A DNA stretch of 64,000 nucleotides from Nocardioides sediminis (GCF_003047295.1 NZ_PZYZ01000002.1:62001-126000), one strand, 5' to 3'. Shown: positions 8,807 through 18,140, counted from the first letter of the stretch. A program made the numbers and translations. The notes: generated by a model from the sequence alone, not told the origin.

Positions 8807-9777
8807 CCGGGCCGCGGCTCCAGCCGCTCACGCGGGCCAAGGTCGCCGGCCAGGGCGAGGAGGGCGCCGCCTGGCACCGACGGCTCCCCGGCGTGCTCGC
8901 CGAGCTGGAGGAGCGGTGGGGGGTGCGGACGGGACGGCCCCTGCCGGGCGGCAGCGCGTCGTACGTCTGCCGCGCGACCACCCACGACGGCGAGCCCCGG
9001 GTGGTCAAGGTCGGCGTGCCGGGGCACGACCTGGTGGCCGAGGCGCGGGTCCTGGCCGCCGCGCGGGGACGCGGCTACGCGCTGCTGCACGGCCACGACA
9101 CCCAGCACGACGCCGTGCTCGTCGAGGCGCTCGGTCCCGCGCTCGCGCAGGCACCGGTGCCTCCGGAGCGCGCGATCACCCTGCTGGCCGACACGCTGCG
9201 TGAGGCCTGGAGCCTGCCGCTGGAGTCGGTGCCGGCGGGCGAGGACAAGGCGGTGTCGCTGCGCGCCCTGGTGGTGGACCTCGACGAGCGGCTCGGCCGG
9301 CCCACCGACCGCCGCGTGCTGCGGGCCGCGCTCGACCACGCCGACGCGCTCGCCGGCCACGACCCGGCCGCGGCCGTGGTCCTCCACGGGGACGCCCACC
9401 CGGGCAACGCGCTGCCCGTCGCGGAGCCCCGGGAGGGGGCGCCGGTGGGCCACGTGTTCGTGGACCCGGACGGCTTCCGGGGCGACCCGGCGTACGACGT
9501 GGGCGTCGTGCTGCGCGACTGGTGCTCCCACCTCACCGGTCCCGACGCGCGACGGCGTCTCGAGGGCTGGTGCGACCTGGCCGCCGAGCGCACCGGCACC
9601 GACCGGGACCGCGTGTGGCGCTGGGCGTTCCTGGAGCGCGTCTCCACCGGGCTGTACGTGACGTCCTTCGGTGCCGAGCGGGTCGGGCGGCCGTTCCTGG
9701 AGAGCGCCGCCCACCTCCTCGACCTCGGTGGGCGGCCCGGCGCGCAGGCCAACGTCGGACCAACGTCGGGGTCGTAG
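8803..9777 (+). CDS. APH(6)-like phosphotransferase (aminoglycoside/hydroxyurea kinase family)
   Basis: A 324-residue kinase-fold protein. The catalytic loop LHGDAHPGN (H195, D197) and the metal-binding segment VDPDGFRGDPAYDVG (D221, D223) identify the aminoglycoside phosphotransferase superfamily, closest in layout to the streptomycin 6-kinase / hydroxyurea phosphotransferase group. The GTG start overlaps the preceding stop (GTGA), so it is translated with the MobA/MocA-like gene. Its position inside a molybdenum-hydroxylase maturation operon argues for a small-molecule or cofactor-related substrate over antibiotic resistance. That is an inference; resistance cannot be excluded. Confidence 0.75.
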   Translation: MTGPRLQPLTRAKVAGQGEEGAAWHRRLPGVLAELEERWGVRTGRPLPGGSASYVCRATTHDGEPRVVKVGVPGHDLVAEARVLAAARGRGYALLHGHDTQHDAVLVEALGPALAQAPVPPERAITLLADTLREAWSLPLESVPAGEDKAVSLRALVVDLDERLGRPTDRRVLRAALDHADALAGHDPAAAVVLHGDAHPGNALPVAEPREGAPVGHVFVDPDGFRGDPAYDVGVVLRDWCSHLTGPDARRRLEGWCDLAAERTGTDRDRVWRWAFLERVSTGLYVTSFGAERVGRPFLESAAHLLDLGGRPGAQANVGPTSGS

Positions 9778-9780
9778 CCT
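9775..9780 (+). promoter_or_regulatory. -10 box (TAGCCT) in front of coxD
   Basis: TAGCCT overlaps the TAG stop of the upstream kinase gene and ends six bases before the coxD ATG. It could give a second, leaderless transcript starting at coxD within the operon. Confidence 0.45.
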
Positions 9781-9786
9781 GACGGC

Positions 9787-10668
9787 ATGGACACCGGACT
9801 CGGCTCCGCCGCGGACGTCGCCGCGCGTCTGCGCGCCACCGGCTACCTCGCCGACGACGAGCTCGCCACGATCGTCTTCCTCGCCGACCGGATGCAGCGC
9901 CCGCTGCTCCTCGAGGGTGAGCCCGGCACCGGCAAGACCGCGCTGGCCGAGGCGCTGGCGGCGACCCTCGACCTGCCGCTCGTCCGGCTCCAGTGCTACG
10001 AGGGGATCGACGCCACCCAGGCGCTCTACGACTGGGACTTCCCGCGCCAGATCCTGCACCTGCGCGCGCTCGAGGCGGCCGGTGCCGGCAGCAGCGCGGA
10101 GGAGGCCGAGAAGAGCCTGTACGACGAGCGGTTCCTGCTCGCCCGCCCCGTGCTCGCCGCGCTGCAGCGGGCTCCCGCCGTGCTGCTCGTCGACGAGGTG
10201 GACCGGGCCGACGACGAGTTCGAGGCGTTCCTGCTGGAGGTGCTCTCGACCTGGCAGGTGACCATCCCCGAGCTCGGCACGGTGAGCGCGGCGACGCCGC
10301 CCTTCGTGGTGCTGACCTCCAACCGCACCCGCGAGCTGCACGACGCGCTCAAGCGACGCTGCCTCTACCACTGGATCGACCACCCCGGACTCGAGCGGGA
10401 GGTGGAGATCGTGCGGTCCCGCGCCCCGGAGGTGTCGGAGACCCTCGCCCGGCAGGTGGTCGGTGTCGTCCAGCAGCTGCGCCACCGCGACGACCTGCTC
10501 AAGCCCCCGGGCGTCGCGGAGACCCTGGACTGGGCGCGGGCGCTGCACCACCTCGGCACCTCCGACCTCGACCTGGCGACGGCCGCGGCGACGCTCGGCG
10601 CCCTCGTGAAGTACCGCGAGGACGCCGACCGCGTGCGGCAGGCGCTGGACCGGATGCTGACGCCGTGA
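9787..10668 (+). CDS. coxD: MoxR-family AAA+ ATPase CoxD
   Basis: A 293-residue AAA+ ATPase that, in characterised CO dehydrogenase systems, acts as a chaperone for sulfuration and maturation of the Mo-Cu active site together with the VWA protein CoxE. Walker A is GEPGTGKT (residues 44-51). Walker B is in LLVDEVDRAD, and the sensor region VLTSNRTRELHDALKRRC carries the arginine finger. The order coxD-coxE-coxF matches classic cox clusters, but here these genes sit about 8 kb from the structural subunits. Confidence 0.9.
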   Translation: MDTGLGSAADVAARLRATGYLADDELATIVFLADRMQRPLLLEGEPGTGKTALAEALAATLDLPLVRLQCYEGIDATQALYDWDFPRQILHLRALEAAGAGSSAEEAEKSLYDERFLLARPVLAALQRAPAVLLVDEVDRADDEFEAFLLEVLSTWQVTIPELGTVSAATPPFVVLTSNRTRELHDALKRRCLYHWIDHPGLEREVEIVRSRAPEVSETLARQVVGVVQQLRHRDDLLKPPGVAETLDWARALHHLGTSDLDLATAAATLGALVKYREDADRVRQALDRMLTP

Positions 10669-11804
10669 CCGTCACGGCTGCGTCCTCCGCGAGCGGCTCG
10701 GCGGCTGTCGACGACGCGGTCCCCGCGCTGCTCGGCTTCACCCGGGCCCTCCGGGCGGCCGGCGTGCCGGTGACGCAGGACCGGTCCCACGCCTTCCTCG
10801 AGGCCGCCGCGCTGGTCGGGCTCGACGACCGTCGCGCCACCTACTGGGCGGGGCGCGCCACCCTGTGCGCGAGCCCCGACGACCTGGCCCGCTACGACCA
10901 GGTCTTCGAGGCGTGGTTCGACCCGCGCGGCGAGCTGCCGCGCCGCCGGGACAGCGGACCTCCGACGCCGGCGGTCGCCGGCCTGCCCAGCATCGACGCC
11001 CCCGGTGACGGCGAGGGCGACGAGGACGAGGTGCTGCGTGCCGCCGCCACGACCACCGACGTCCTGCGCCACCGCGACGTCGCCACCCTGGACGCGGCCG
11101 AACGGCAGCGGCTCGCCGCGATGTTCGCGACCCTGCGGCCCACCGCGCCCCCGCGTCGTACGGCCCGGCACGAGCGCTGGCACCGCGGGCGGCTCGACGC
11201 GTCGCGGACGCTGCGCGACTCGCTGCGCCGGATGGGGGAGCCCGGCGACCTGGCCTGGCGGCGGCGACGGGTGCGACCCCGCCGCGTCGTGCTGCTGGTC
11301 GACGTGAGCGGCTCGATGAGCGCCTACGCCGACGCCCTGCTGCGGCTTGCGCACCGCTACGTGGCGACGCAGCCCCGGGTCGAGGTCTTCACCCTGGGGA
11401 CCCGGCTCACCCACGTCACCCGCGCGCTCCACCACCGCGACGCCGACCGCGCGATCGTGGCCGCCGGCGAGGCGGTGCCCGACTGGTCCGGCGGCACCCG
11501 GCTCGGCGAGACGCTGCGTGTCTTCCTCGACCGGTGGGGGCAGCGCGGGATGGCCCGTGGCTCCGTGGTGGTCGTCTTCAGCGACGGGTGGGAGCGCGGC
11601 GACGCGGCCCTGCTCGGGGAGCAGATGGCGCGGCTGCACCGGATCGCGCACCGCGTCGTGTGGGTCAACCCGCACCGCGGCAAGGCCGGCTACGAGCCCG
11701 TGCAGGGCGGCATCGCCGCCGCGCTCCCGCACTGCGACGACCTGGTGGCCGGACACTCGCTGGCTGCCTTCGCCGAGCTCGTGGAGGTGGTCGGTCGTGC
11801 GTGA
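10665..11804 (+). CDS. coxE: VWA-domain protein CoxE
   Basis: A 379-residue cytoplasmic protein with a C-terminal von Willebrand factor A domain. The metal-ion-dependent adhesion motif DVSGS (D213, S215, S217) is intact. The N-terminal half is helical, followed by an acidic linker (about residues 111-124). CoxE proteins work with the CoxD ATPase in cofactor maturation. The GTG start overlaps the coxD stop (GTGA), and the 3' end overlaps the next gene by eight bases, a tightly coupled chain. Confidence 0.88.
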   Translation: MTVTAASSASGSAAVDDAVPALLGFTRALRAAGVPVTQDRSHAFLEAAALVGLDDRRATYWAGRATLCASPDDLARYDQVFEAWFDPRGELPRRRDSGPPTPAVAGLPSIDAPGDGEGDEDEVLRAAATTTDVLRHRDVATLDAAERQRLAAMFATLRPTAPPRRTARHERWHRGRLDASRTLRDSLRRMGEPGDLAWRRRRVRPRRVVLLVDVSGSMSAYADALLRLAHRYVATQPRVEVFTLGTRLTHVTRALHHRDADRAIVAAGEAVPDWSGGTRLGETLRVFLDRWGQRGMARGSVVVVFSDGWERGDAALLGEQMARLHRIAHRVVWVNPHRGKAGYEPVQGGIAAALPHCDDLVAGHSLAAFAELVEVVGRA

Positions 11805-12933
11805 CGTGCTCGACGAGCTGATGGCCTGGTGGGACGCCGGCGAGACGGTCGGCGTCGGCACGGTGGTCGCGACGTTCAGCTCCGCCCCGCGTCCCGCCGG
11901 TGCATCGATGCTCGTCGGTCCCGACGGGACCGCCGTCGGATCGGTGTCCGGCGGCTGCGTCGAGGGCGCGGTCTACGAGCTCGGGCAGTCCGTGGTCGAG
12001 TCCGGCGAGCCGGTGCTGGAGCGGTACGGAGTCTCCGACGACGACGCGTTCGCCGTCGGGCTCACCTGTGGCGGCATCCTGGACGTGTACGTCGAGAAGG
12101 TGTCGCGCGAGACGTTCCCCGGCCTCGGCGACCTCGCCGCCGACGTCGAGGCGGGCCGCCCGGTCGCGCTGGCCACGGTCATCGAGCATCCCGACCCGGA
12201 ACGGCTGGGCCGGCGGATGGTGGTGCGCCCCGACCGGGACGCCGAGGGGTCGCTGGGGTCGTCGCGCGCCGACGACGCCGTGCACGACGACGCCCTCGGC
12301 CTGCTCGCCGCCGGCCACAACGCCACGCTGACCTACGGCCCCGACGGGGAGCGCCGCGGCGAGGGGATGCGCGTCTTCGTGTGGGCCTTCGCCCCCAAGC
12401 CGCGGATGCTCGTCTTCGGCGCCATCGACTTCGCGGCCGCCGTCGCCCGGGTCGGCTCGTTCCTCGGCTACCACGTGACCGTCTGCGACGCCCGCCCCGT
12501 CTTCGCCACCCGGACCCGCTTCCCCGACGCCGACGAGGTCGTCGTCGACTGGCCCCACCGCTACCTCACCGCCCAGGTCGAGGCCGGCGCGATCGACCGG
12601 CGCACCGTCATGTGCGTCCTGACCCACGACCCCAAGTTCGACGTGCCGCTCCTCGAGGTCGCCCTGCGCCTGCCGGAGGTGGCGTACGTCGGGGCGATGG
12701 GCTCGCGGCGTACCCACGAGGACCGAATGCAGCGCCTGCGCGAAGCGGGCCTGACCGACGACGAGCTGGACCGGCTGAGCAGTCCCATCGGCCTCGACCT
12801 CGGCGCCCGGACGCCGGAGGAGACGGCCGTCTCCATCGCCGCCGAGATCGTCGCGCGGCAGTGGGGCGGCTCGGGCCACCGCCTCGCCACGTCCAGCGGA
12901 CGCATCCACCAGGACCCGTCCGTCCCGCGGTGA
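11797..12933 (+). CDS. XdhC/CoxF-family molybdenum hydroxylase maturation protein
   Basis: A 378-residue XdhC-family protein. Such proteins bind the molybdenum cofactor, protect its sulfurated form and insert it into xanthine-dehydrogenase-type enzymes. The N-terminal XdhC domain shows VATFSSAPRPAGASML and SVSGGCVEGAVYE. The C-terminal Rossmann-like domain starts at about residue 195 with MLVFGAIDFAAAVARVG and contains VGAMGSRRTHEDRM. The GTG at 11797 lies just before the coxE stop and is the only start near the conserved N terminus. In cox nomenclature it corresponds to coxF or coxI; I cannot tell which. Confidence 0.88.
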   Translation: MRDVLDELMAWWDAGETVGVGTVVATFSSAPRPAGASMLVGPDGTAVGSVSGGCVEGAVYELGQSVVESGEPVLERYGVSDDDAFAVGLTCGGILDVYVEKVSRETFPGLGDLAADVEAGRPVALATVIEHPDPERLGRRMVVRPDRDAEGSLGSSRADDAVHDDALGLLAAGHNATLTYGPDGERRGEGMRVFVWAFAPKPRMLVFGAIDFAAAVARVGSFLGYHVTVCDARPVFATRTRFPDADEVVVDWPHRYLTAQVEAGAIDRRTVMCVLTHDPKFDVPLLEVALRLPEVAYVGAMGSRRTHEDRMQRLREAGLTDDELDRLSSPIGLDLGARTPEETAVSIAAEIVARQWGGSGHRLATSSGRIHQDPSVPR

Positions 12934-12991
12934 TGCCCCCATCGTGGTGATTGCCCCCGTCCACTGAGCGCCGTGCTCAGGCCCCTCGCGC

Positions 12992-13021
12992 TACCGTGAC
13001 CACCGTCACAGCCACTGTCAC
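12992..13021 (+). promoter_or_regulatory. -10 box plus palindromic operator upstream of the GAF regulator
   Basis: TACCGT (12992-12997) runs directly into the inverted repeat GTGAC-CACC-GTCAC (12996-13009), followed by AGCC. A further GTCAC half-site is at 13017-13021. The same arrangement, 14 of 18 bases identical, occurs at the coxS promoter (18666-18687). A protein bound here would cover the RNA polymerase contact, so autoregulation is plausible. Confidence 0.55.
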
Positions 13022-13045
13022 ACTCACGGACCAGTGCGGGGGGCC

Positions 13046-14278
13046 ATGAGCACGCACCGCGACCTGCGCGACCGGCGCATCGAGGCCGTTCAGGCCTGGA
13101 CCGCGTTCGTCGAGCTCGGCGACGAGGCCGGCGACCGGGTGCGGCCGGAGATCCGGGACAGCTGGCAGCTCTCCACCGGGTCGGTCACGCCCGACCTCAC
13201 CGAGGCGCCGCTGGCCGACGAGTCCGACACGGCGGACTACTGGCGGCAGTCCCCGCTGCAGACCGCGGTCGGGCGGGTCGAGGCCGAGCTGCGTCGTACG
13301 GCGGAGGACGGCGACCTCGTCATCGCGGTCACCGACGCCCAGACCCGGATCCTGTGGACGTACGGCGGCCGGGTCATGCGCCGCAAGGCCGAGACGGTCA
13401 ACTTCGTGCCGGGCGGCAGGTGGGACGAGCGCAGCGTGGGCACCAACGCACTCGCCATCGCCAGCCGCACCGGTGACCCGTCGATGGTGTTCAGCGCCGA
13501 GCACTACGCCTCCATCGTGCACAACTGGGTGTGCTGGGCGGCGCCCGTGCACGACCCGGTCAGCGGCGAGCAGCTGGGCGTCATCGACCTGTCGACGACG
13601 TGGGACCGCACGCACCCGATCGGCCTGGCCACGGCCCGGGTGATGGCGCGGCTCATCGAGACCGCGATGCCCACCGGCCGGCGGACGGGGCTGCCCGACG
13701 TGCCGCCGCCCGAGCCCGGGTTGACGCTGTCGGTGCTCGGCACGGCGGAGGCGTGGCTCGACGGACGACGGCTGCTGCTCAACCGCCGGCAGACCGAGAT
13801 CCTCGCCCTGCTCGCCATGCACCCGCAGGGGCTCTCCCTCGAGCAGCTGCACTCCCTGGTGTACGGCGACTCGGCGGTCACCACCTCGACCCTCAAGGCC
13901 GAGGTCTCGCACCTGAGGCACGCTCTCGGGGGCCAGCTCGCCTCGCGGCCCTACCGGCTCACGCTGCCGGTGGTGACCGACATCGACGAGGTCCAGCTGC
14001 TCCTGCGTCGCGGGGACGTGCGCGGTGCCGTGGCGGCGTACGGCGGCGACCTGCTGCCGGGCACCAACGCGCCGGGGTTGGTGGAGACGGGTGACTTCCT
14101 GGCCGTGAGCATGCGCGAGGCGCTGCTCGCGCACCCGGACCCCGAGGCCGTGCTGCGCTACAGCGAGCTGGCGCCGTACGACACCCACGTCGTCGAGGTC
14201 TGCCTGGCCCGGCTCGGCCACAGCGACCACCCCGCGAAGCCCCTGCTCCGCGCGCGGCTCGCCGTCGCGGAGCGCTGA
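13046..14278 (+). CDS. GAF-domain transcriptional regulator with winged-helix C terminus
   Basis: A 410-residue DNA-binding regulator. Residues about 70-205 form a GAF sensor domain resembling that of AcoR-type activators (FVPGGRWDERSVGTNALA). Residues about 220-320 resemble an OmpR/SARP-type winged helix (LSVLGTAEAWLDGRRLLLN, then STLKAEVSHLRHALG). There is no sigma-54 AAA domain. It lies between the cox maturation operon and coxSLMG, and its promoter shares a palindrome with coxS, so it is the best candidate regulator of the hydroxylase system. The ligand is unknown. ATG 13046 is preferred over the in-frame GTG at 13034 because of the GGGGGG run just upstream. Confidence 0.75.
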   Translation: MSTHRDLRDRRIEAVQAWTAFVELGDEAGDRVRPEIRDSWQLSTGSVTPDLTEAPLADESDTADYWRQSPLQTAVGRVEAELRRTAEDGDLVIAVTDAQTRILWTYGGRVMRRKAETVNFVPGGRWDERSVGTNALAIASRTGDPSMVFSAEHYASIVHNWVCWAAPVHDPVSGEQLGVIDLSTTWDRTHPIGLATARVMARLIETAMPTGRRTGLPDVPPPEPGLTLSVLGTAEAWLDGRRLLLNRRQTEILALLAMHPQGLSLEQLHSLVYGDSAVTTSTLKAEVSHLRHALGGQLASRPYRLTLPVVTDIDEVQLLLRRGDVRGAVAAYGGDLLPGTNAPGLVETGDFLAVSMREALLAHPDPEAVLRYSELAPYDTHVVEVCLARLGHSDHPAKPLLRARLAVAER

Positions 14279-14356
14279 CCGGGCAGTTCCTGGCCGATGG
14301 ATCGTGCCGACCGGGCGCTTCCTGGCCGCTGGATCGTGCCGACCGGGCGGTTGTCC
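14277..14356 (+). repeat. 32-bp tandem repeat, two full copies plus a partial third
   Basis: Copies at 14277-14308 and 14309-14340 differ at three of 32 bases. A third begins at 14341 (GACCGGGCGGTTGTCC) and then diverges. The unit reads GACCGGGC-NN-TTCCTGGCCG followed by NTGGATCGTGCC. It fills the whole gap between the regulator and the coiled-coil gene. No function is evident. Confidence 0.7.
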
Positions 14357-14372
14357 CTGATAGGAAGTGCCC

Positions 14373-15026
14373 ATGCGCCTGCCCGTCCCCGGACCCCGTG
14401 ACCTCCTCGCCGTGCTCGAGAAGGGCGCGGACCAGGTCGAAGCCCTGCTCGGCGCCGTGCCCCGGGTGCTGACCCTGCTGGACCAGGCCGAGGTGCTGCT
14501 CGTGCGCGCCTCGGCCGCGATCGACCAGGTGGAGGCGGTGACCCGGGACGCCGCCGCCGTCGTGGTCCACAGCAACGCAGTCGTCGACCGCGCCGAGGCG
14601 CTCGTGGGTCGCTCGGGCGGTGCGGTCGACGGAGCCGAGGCGCTCGTGGGTCGCACCGACGGCGTCGTCGACCGCGCCGAGGTGCTCGTCGGGGACACGG
14701 ACGGGCTGGTCAGGCGGCTGGCCACGCTCCTCGAGCTCGTGGAGGGTCCGATGACGACACTGGAGCCGACCCTGCGGACCCTCGCCGACACCACGCACCC
14801 GGAGGAGGTCGCCGCGCTGGTGCAGCTCATCGACCACCTCCCCGAGCTGACCACGCGCGTCGAGACCGACGTCCTCCCGGTGCTGTCGACGCTGGGAACG
14901 GTCGCCCCCGACCTGCACGACCTCCTGGACGTGTCGCGGGAGCTGAACGAGATGCTCGGCAAGCTGCCCGGACTGGGCCGCATCAAGCGGCGCGTCGAGG
15001 AGGAGCAGGAAGCGGAGGCCGACTGA
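14373..15026 (+). CDS. Coiled-coil protein of unknown function with 14-residue repeats
   Basis: A 217-residue helical protein I do not recognise. Hydrophobic and charged residues alternate along most of its length, suggesting extended amphipathic helices, with no membrane segment or signal peptide. The middle holds three near-perfect 14-residue repeats (AVVDRAEALVGRSG, GAVDGAEALVGRTD, GVVDRAEVLVGDTD; bases 14577-14702). The end is strongly charged (KRRVEEEQEAEAD). An AGGAAG ribosome-binding site (14362-14367) precedes the ATG. It is convergent with the LuxR-family gene. Its look resembles envelope- or granule-associated helical proteins, but no function is assigned. Confidence 0.7.
   Translation: MRLPVPGPRDLLAVLEKGADQVEALLGAVPRVLTLLDQAEVLLVRASAAIDQVEAVTRDAAAVVVHSNAVVDRAEALVGRSGGAVDGAEALVGRTDGVVDRAEVLVGDTDGLVRRLATLLELVEGPMTTLEPTLRTLADTTHPEEVAALVQLIDHLPELTTRVETDVLPVLSTLGTVAPDLHDLLDVSRELNEMLGKLPGLGRIKRRVEEEQEAEAD
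14577..14702 (+). repeat. Three tandem 42-bp coding repeats
   Basis: Three consecutive 42-base units encode 14-residue repeats of the form xxVDxAExLVGxxx. Both DNA and protein are conserved between units, so the duplication is fairly recent. The repeat length fits two turns of a heptad pattern. Confidence 0.8.
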
Positions 15027-15040
15027 CCGCCGGCCCGACG

Positions 15041-17884
15041 TCAGGCGGGTGGCGGTGAGGAGCGCGCCATCGCCGCGGCGAGCTCCGTGCGGGAGCGGAA
15101 ACCCCGCTTGCGGTAGACGCTGGTCAGGTGCCGTTCGACCGTCTTCGGGCTGAGGAACAGCGACGCCCCGATCTCCCGGTTGGACAGGCCTCGCGCGGCG
15201 AGGAGGGCCACCCGCGTCTCCTGGGAGGTGAGCGGCGCCTCGCCGGCCGCAGGCCTCCGTCGGGCGGTGGCGCCGGTCGCGGCCAGCTCGCGGGCGGCGA
15301 CCGCGGACCAGTGGTCGAGGTCCATGGAGTCGAACGCGCGACCGGCCGCACCCAGCTGGGCCCGGGCCGCGACCCGTTGTCCATCGCGCCGCAGCCGGCC
15401 GCCGTACTGCAGCCGGGTCCGGGCCTCCTCGAACGGGTCGTCGGCCGCGGCGTGCGAGTCGAGCGCGGCCTCGAAGGCCCGCCGCGCCTCCTCGCCGTCA
15501 GCGGCGCCCAGTGCCTCGCAGCGGTGGAGCAGCGCCACGGTGAGGGCAGGCGCAGGGGTGGGCGTGACCTCGGCGAGGCGCGACGTCAGGGCCCGGGCAT
15601 CGTCGTCGCGCCCGAGTCCCGCGTAGGCCTCGACCAGCAGCGGCGCGACGCCGAGCGGCTCGCCGGACGCCCCCACGCCGCCGTCGAGGGCCAGGCGCTG
15701 CTCGAGCAGCGTGACCACGGCGTCGAGGTCACCCCGGCAGAGCGCGCAGAACGCCGCGGTGAGCGCCTGGTGGGCCGCGGCAGCGGTGGTCCCGGCCCGG
15801 TCGGTGAGCCGTCCGGCCCGGACCAGGGAGGCGCGGGCGTCCTCGTGCATACCCCGCGCGGCCTGCTGCCAGGCGAGCATCTCCTCGGCCACGGCCGCGT
15901 CGGCCGCGTACCCCAGGTGGACGGCCAGCTCGGCCGCCTCGCCGGCGTCCGCGAAGGCGCCCGCGTGATCGCCCAGCCACGCCCGCCCGGCGGCCCGGAC
16001 GGCGAGCAGGGGAACCATGACCCCGACCGCGCCACGACGGCGGAGCTCCTCGACGCGTGGGGAGCCGACGGCCAGGACCTCGCCCACCTGTCCGGTGAAC
16101 GCGGCTGAGAGCGCCATCAGCAGCAGGGCCCGGGCGTCATGGCGCAGCGACGGCAGGCCCGCCAGTCGCCGCACCTCGGACAGACGGGCGGCACCGGCCA
16201 CCGGGTCACCGGTCAGCACGAGGCCGACCCCTCCCGTGAACGCGGCGAGGAGCTGCTGCTCGGGATCCGTGGCGTCGGCGGCAACCTCGATCCGGCGGGC
16301 GCAGTCCAGCATCCCCGCGACGTCGTTGAGGCGGAAATGAGCCAGGGCCAGCTCCGTGAGCGCCCGGGCGAGCGGCAGGCCGTCGAGCAGCAGCGACGCG
16401 TCGGCGAGGTGGTCGATCGCCCGCGGCACCGACCCGGCGTACTGCTCGAGCATCCCCAGGGTGAAGAACGCCTCGCCGCGGACCTGTCCGGGGGCGTCCC
16501 CGGCAAGCACGCGGGCGATGAGGGACCTGACCCGGGCGACGTCGCCGGCCAGGAAGGCGTCGTCGGCGGCGGTGGCCAGACGCTGGGCCGCCAGGACTGG
16601 GGCGTTGGTCAGCGTGGCGGCCCGTTCGAGGGCAGCGGACGCCGCGGCGTACCCGAGCCTGAGGCGGTCCGAGTCGGCCAACCGGGCCAGGCCCTCCGCG
16701 ACGTGGTCGTCGGTGCCGACCGTGCACTCGGCGAGGTGCCACGTGCGCGCACGGTCCTCGGAGGGCAGCGCCTCGGCCAGCGCGGCGTGCGCGGCACGTT
16801 GCTCCTGCGGCGCGGCCAGCTCGAGGACGGTGCTGCGCAGCAACGGGTGCCGGAACGAAGGCTGGCCGCCCTCGAGGACCAGGACCCCGTGCGCGCGCGC
16901 CTCGTCGAGGACCGCCGCTGCCTGCTCCTCGGACGCCCCCAGGGCCGCGACGGCGGCCGCGACCGCCGAGGACGACGTGCCCGACAGGGCGAGGAGCAGG
17001 ACCGCACGCCGGGCCGCGGGTGACAGGCGCAGGACCGCCGCCTCGTGCCGGCTGCGCAGCAGCTCGCCCGCCGGCAGCGCGTCCGGGAGCGGCGAGGTGC
17101 CGAGCAGCTGCGCAGCGTCCAGCCGCCGCGACACCTCCAGCAGGGCCAGCGGGTTGCCCGCGGTGTCGGTCACGAGACGTTCCAGCACGGCCGGGGCGGT
17201 GGCGCGGGGGAGCAACCCGGCGGCGGCAGGGACGTCGAGCCCACCGAGGCGCAGCACGGGCAGGTCGTCGGCGGTCGCTCCCGCGCCGTCCGGACGACGG
17301 GCCATCAGGAACGCCACGGCGTCGGGACCCAGCCGCCGCGCGGCGAACAGGACCGCGGCCGAGCTCTCCGCGTCCAGCCACTGCAGGTCGTCGACGAGCA
17401 CCAGGACCGGGGCTCTCTCGGCGGCCGCCGCGAGCAGGGAGAGGGTCGCCGCGCCGACGAGGAAGCGGTCGGCGAGGTCGGCGCTGGTCGACCAGCCGAG
17501 GGCAGCGCGCAGCGCGCCGGCCTGCGCTGAGGGGAGCTCGGGGAGCAGGTCACGGACGGGGTGGAGCAACCCCAGCAGCCCGGCGTACGCGAGGTGCGAC
17601 TCGGACGCGGTCCCCCTCGCGGACAGGCAGGTGAAGCCGGCCGCCCTGATCCGTGCCGCGTCGAGCAAGGTCGTCTTCCCGACCCCGGGATCCCCCTCGA
17701 GGACCAGCGCGGTGCTCGCCCGATCCGCGGCCTCCCGCAGGACGGCGTCGATGCGGGCGAGCTCCCGCTCGCGCCCGACCAACCCGGTGCCAGGGGTGAG
17801 GGGTTCGCCGGACGCGACGCGACCGCTCCCGGTGCGACCTTCGACCGGAGAGCCGTCGAACGGAGGAGGCCCTGGTGCTGACAT
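15041..17884 (-). CDS. LuxR-family regulator with AAA ATPase domain (LAL type)
   Basis: A 947-residue signal-dependent transcription factor of the large ATP-binding LuxR group. The N-terminal ATPase domain has Walker [14 protein letters not shown] (about residues 60-72) and Walker B in [13 protein letters not shown]. The middle is a long helical TPR-like region, and the C-terminal 65 residues form the LuxR helix-turn-helix ([21 protein letters not shown], ending near LAAAMARSS). Inducer and targets are unknown. It is transcribed away from arr, so it could regulate arr or the 22-codon ORF across the shared spacer, but nothing in the sequence proves it. A TAGGAT hexamer lies eight bases before its ATG. 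Confidence 0.88.
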   Translation of the reverse strand: MSAPGPPPFDGSPVEGRTGSGRVASGEPLTPGTGLVGRERELARIDAVLREAADRASTALVLEGDPGVGKTTLLDAARIRAAGFTCLSARGTASESHLAYAGLLGLLHPVRDLLPELPSAQAGALRAALGWSTSADLADRFLVGAATLSLLAAAAERAPVLVLVDDLQWLDAESSAAVLFAARRLGPDAVAFLMARRPDGAGATADDLPVLRLGGLDVPAAAGLLPRATAPAVLERLVTDTAGNPLALLEVSRRLDAAQLLGTSPLPDALPAGELLRSRHEAAVLRLSPAARRAVLLLALSGTSSSAVAAAVAALGASEEQAAAVLDEARAHGVLVLEGGQPSFRHPLLRSTVLELAAPQEQRAAHAALAEALPSEDRARTWHLAECTVGTDDHVAEGLARLADSDRLRLGYAAASAALERAATLTNAPVLAAQRLATAADDAFLAGDVARVRSLIARVLAGDAPGQVRGEAFFTLGMLEQYAGSVPRAIDHLADASLLLDGLPLARALTELALAHFRLNDVAGMLDCARRIEVAADATDPEQQLLAAFTGGVGLVLTGDPVAGAARLSEVRRLAGLPSLRHDARALLLMALSAAFTGQVGEVLAVGSPRVEELRRRGAVGVMVPLLAVRAAGRAWLGDHAGAFADAGEAAELAVHLGYAADAAVAEEMLAWQQAARGMHEDARASLVRAGRLTDRAGTTAAAAHQALTAAFCALCRGDLDAVVTLLEQRLALDGGVGASGEPLGVAPLLVEAYAGLGRDDDARALTSRLAEVTPTPAPALTVALLHRCEALGAADGEEARRAFEAALDSHAAADDPFEEARTRLQYGGRLRRDGQRVAARAQLGAAGRAFDSMDLDHWSAVAARELAATGATARRRPAAGEAPLTSQETRVALLAARGLSNREIGASLFLSPKTVERHLTSVYRKRGFRSRTELAAAMARSSPPPA

Positions 17885-17892
17885 CTACCGCG

Positions 17893-17898
17893 ATCCTA
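17893..17898 (-). promoter_or_regulatory. -10 box (TAGGAT) of the LuxR-family gene
   Basis: On the minus strand TAGGAT ends eight bases before the ATG at 17884, so the 5' leader would be absent or only a few bases long. No Shine-Dalgarno sequence is visible. Confidence 0.4.
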
Positions 17899-18040
17899 GA
17901 GACGATCGACCGCGCGCTCAGGCATCCCGGCTGGGCCTACGTCTACTGCTGGCACCACCCGCCGCTGTTCGCCCCGCCTCGACGTCCACCCGCCGACGTC
18001 GTACCTGCTCCCTCGGCCGGCGCGGAGAGGAGCGACCACC

Positions 18041-18109
18041 GTGCCTGACGTCGCCGGGCCGGCATCCACCTGCGTCGTCCCCCGTCCCGTGAGACGCGAG
18101 GTCACCTGA
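18041..18109 (+). CDS. 22-codon ORF with strong ribosome-binding site upstream of arr
   Basis: GTG at 18041 is preceded, eight bases away, by AGAGGAG (18026-18032), one of the better Shine-Dalgarno matches in the window. The frame ends at TGA 18107-18109, 31 bases before the arr ATG. It encodes a short basic peptide (VPDVAGPASTCVVPRPVRRE and two more residues). It could be a leader peptide controlling arr or just a chance frame. There is no protein-family evidence. Confidence 0.3.
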   Translation: MPDVAGPASTCVVPRPVRREVT

Positions 18110-18140
18110 CAACAAGCGGGGGCAGGGCCATCATGGCGCG

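Noticed and set aside
18110..18140. Rifamycin-associated element (19-base palindrome reported upstream of rifamycin-resistance genes in actinobacteria)
   Set aside because: Only a CAAGC half-site is visible before arr; no matching second half occurs at the expected spacing.
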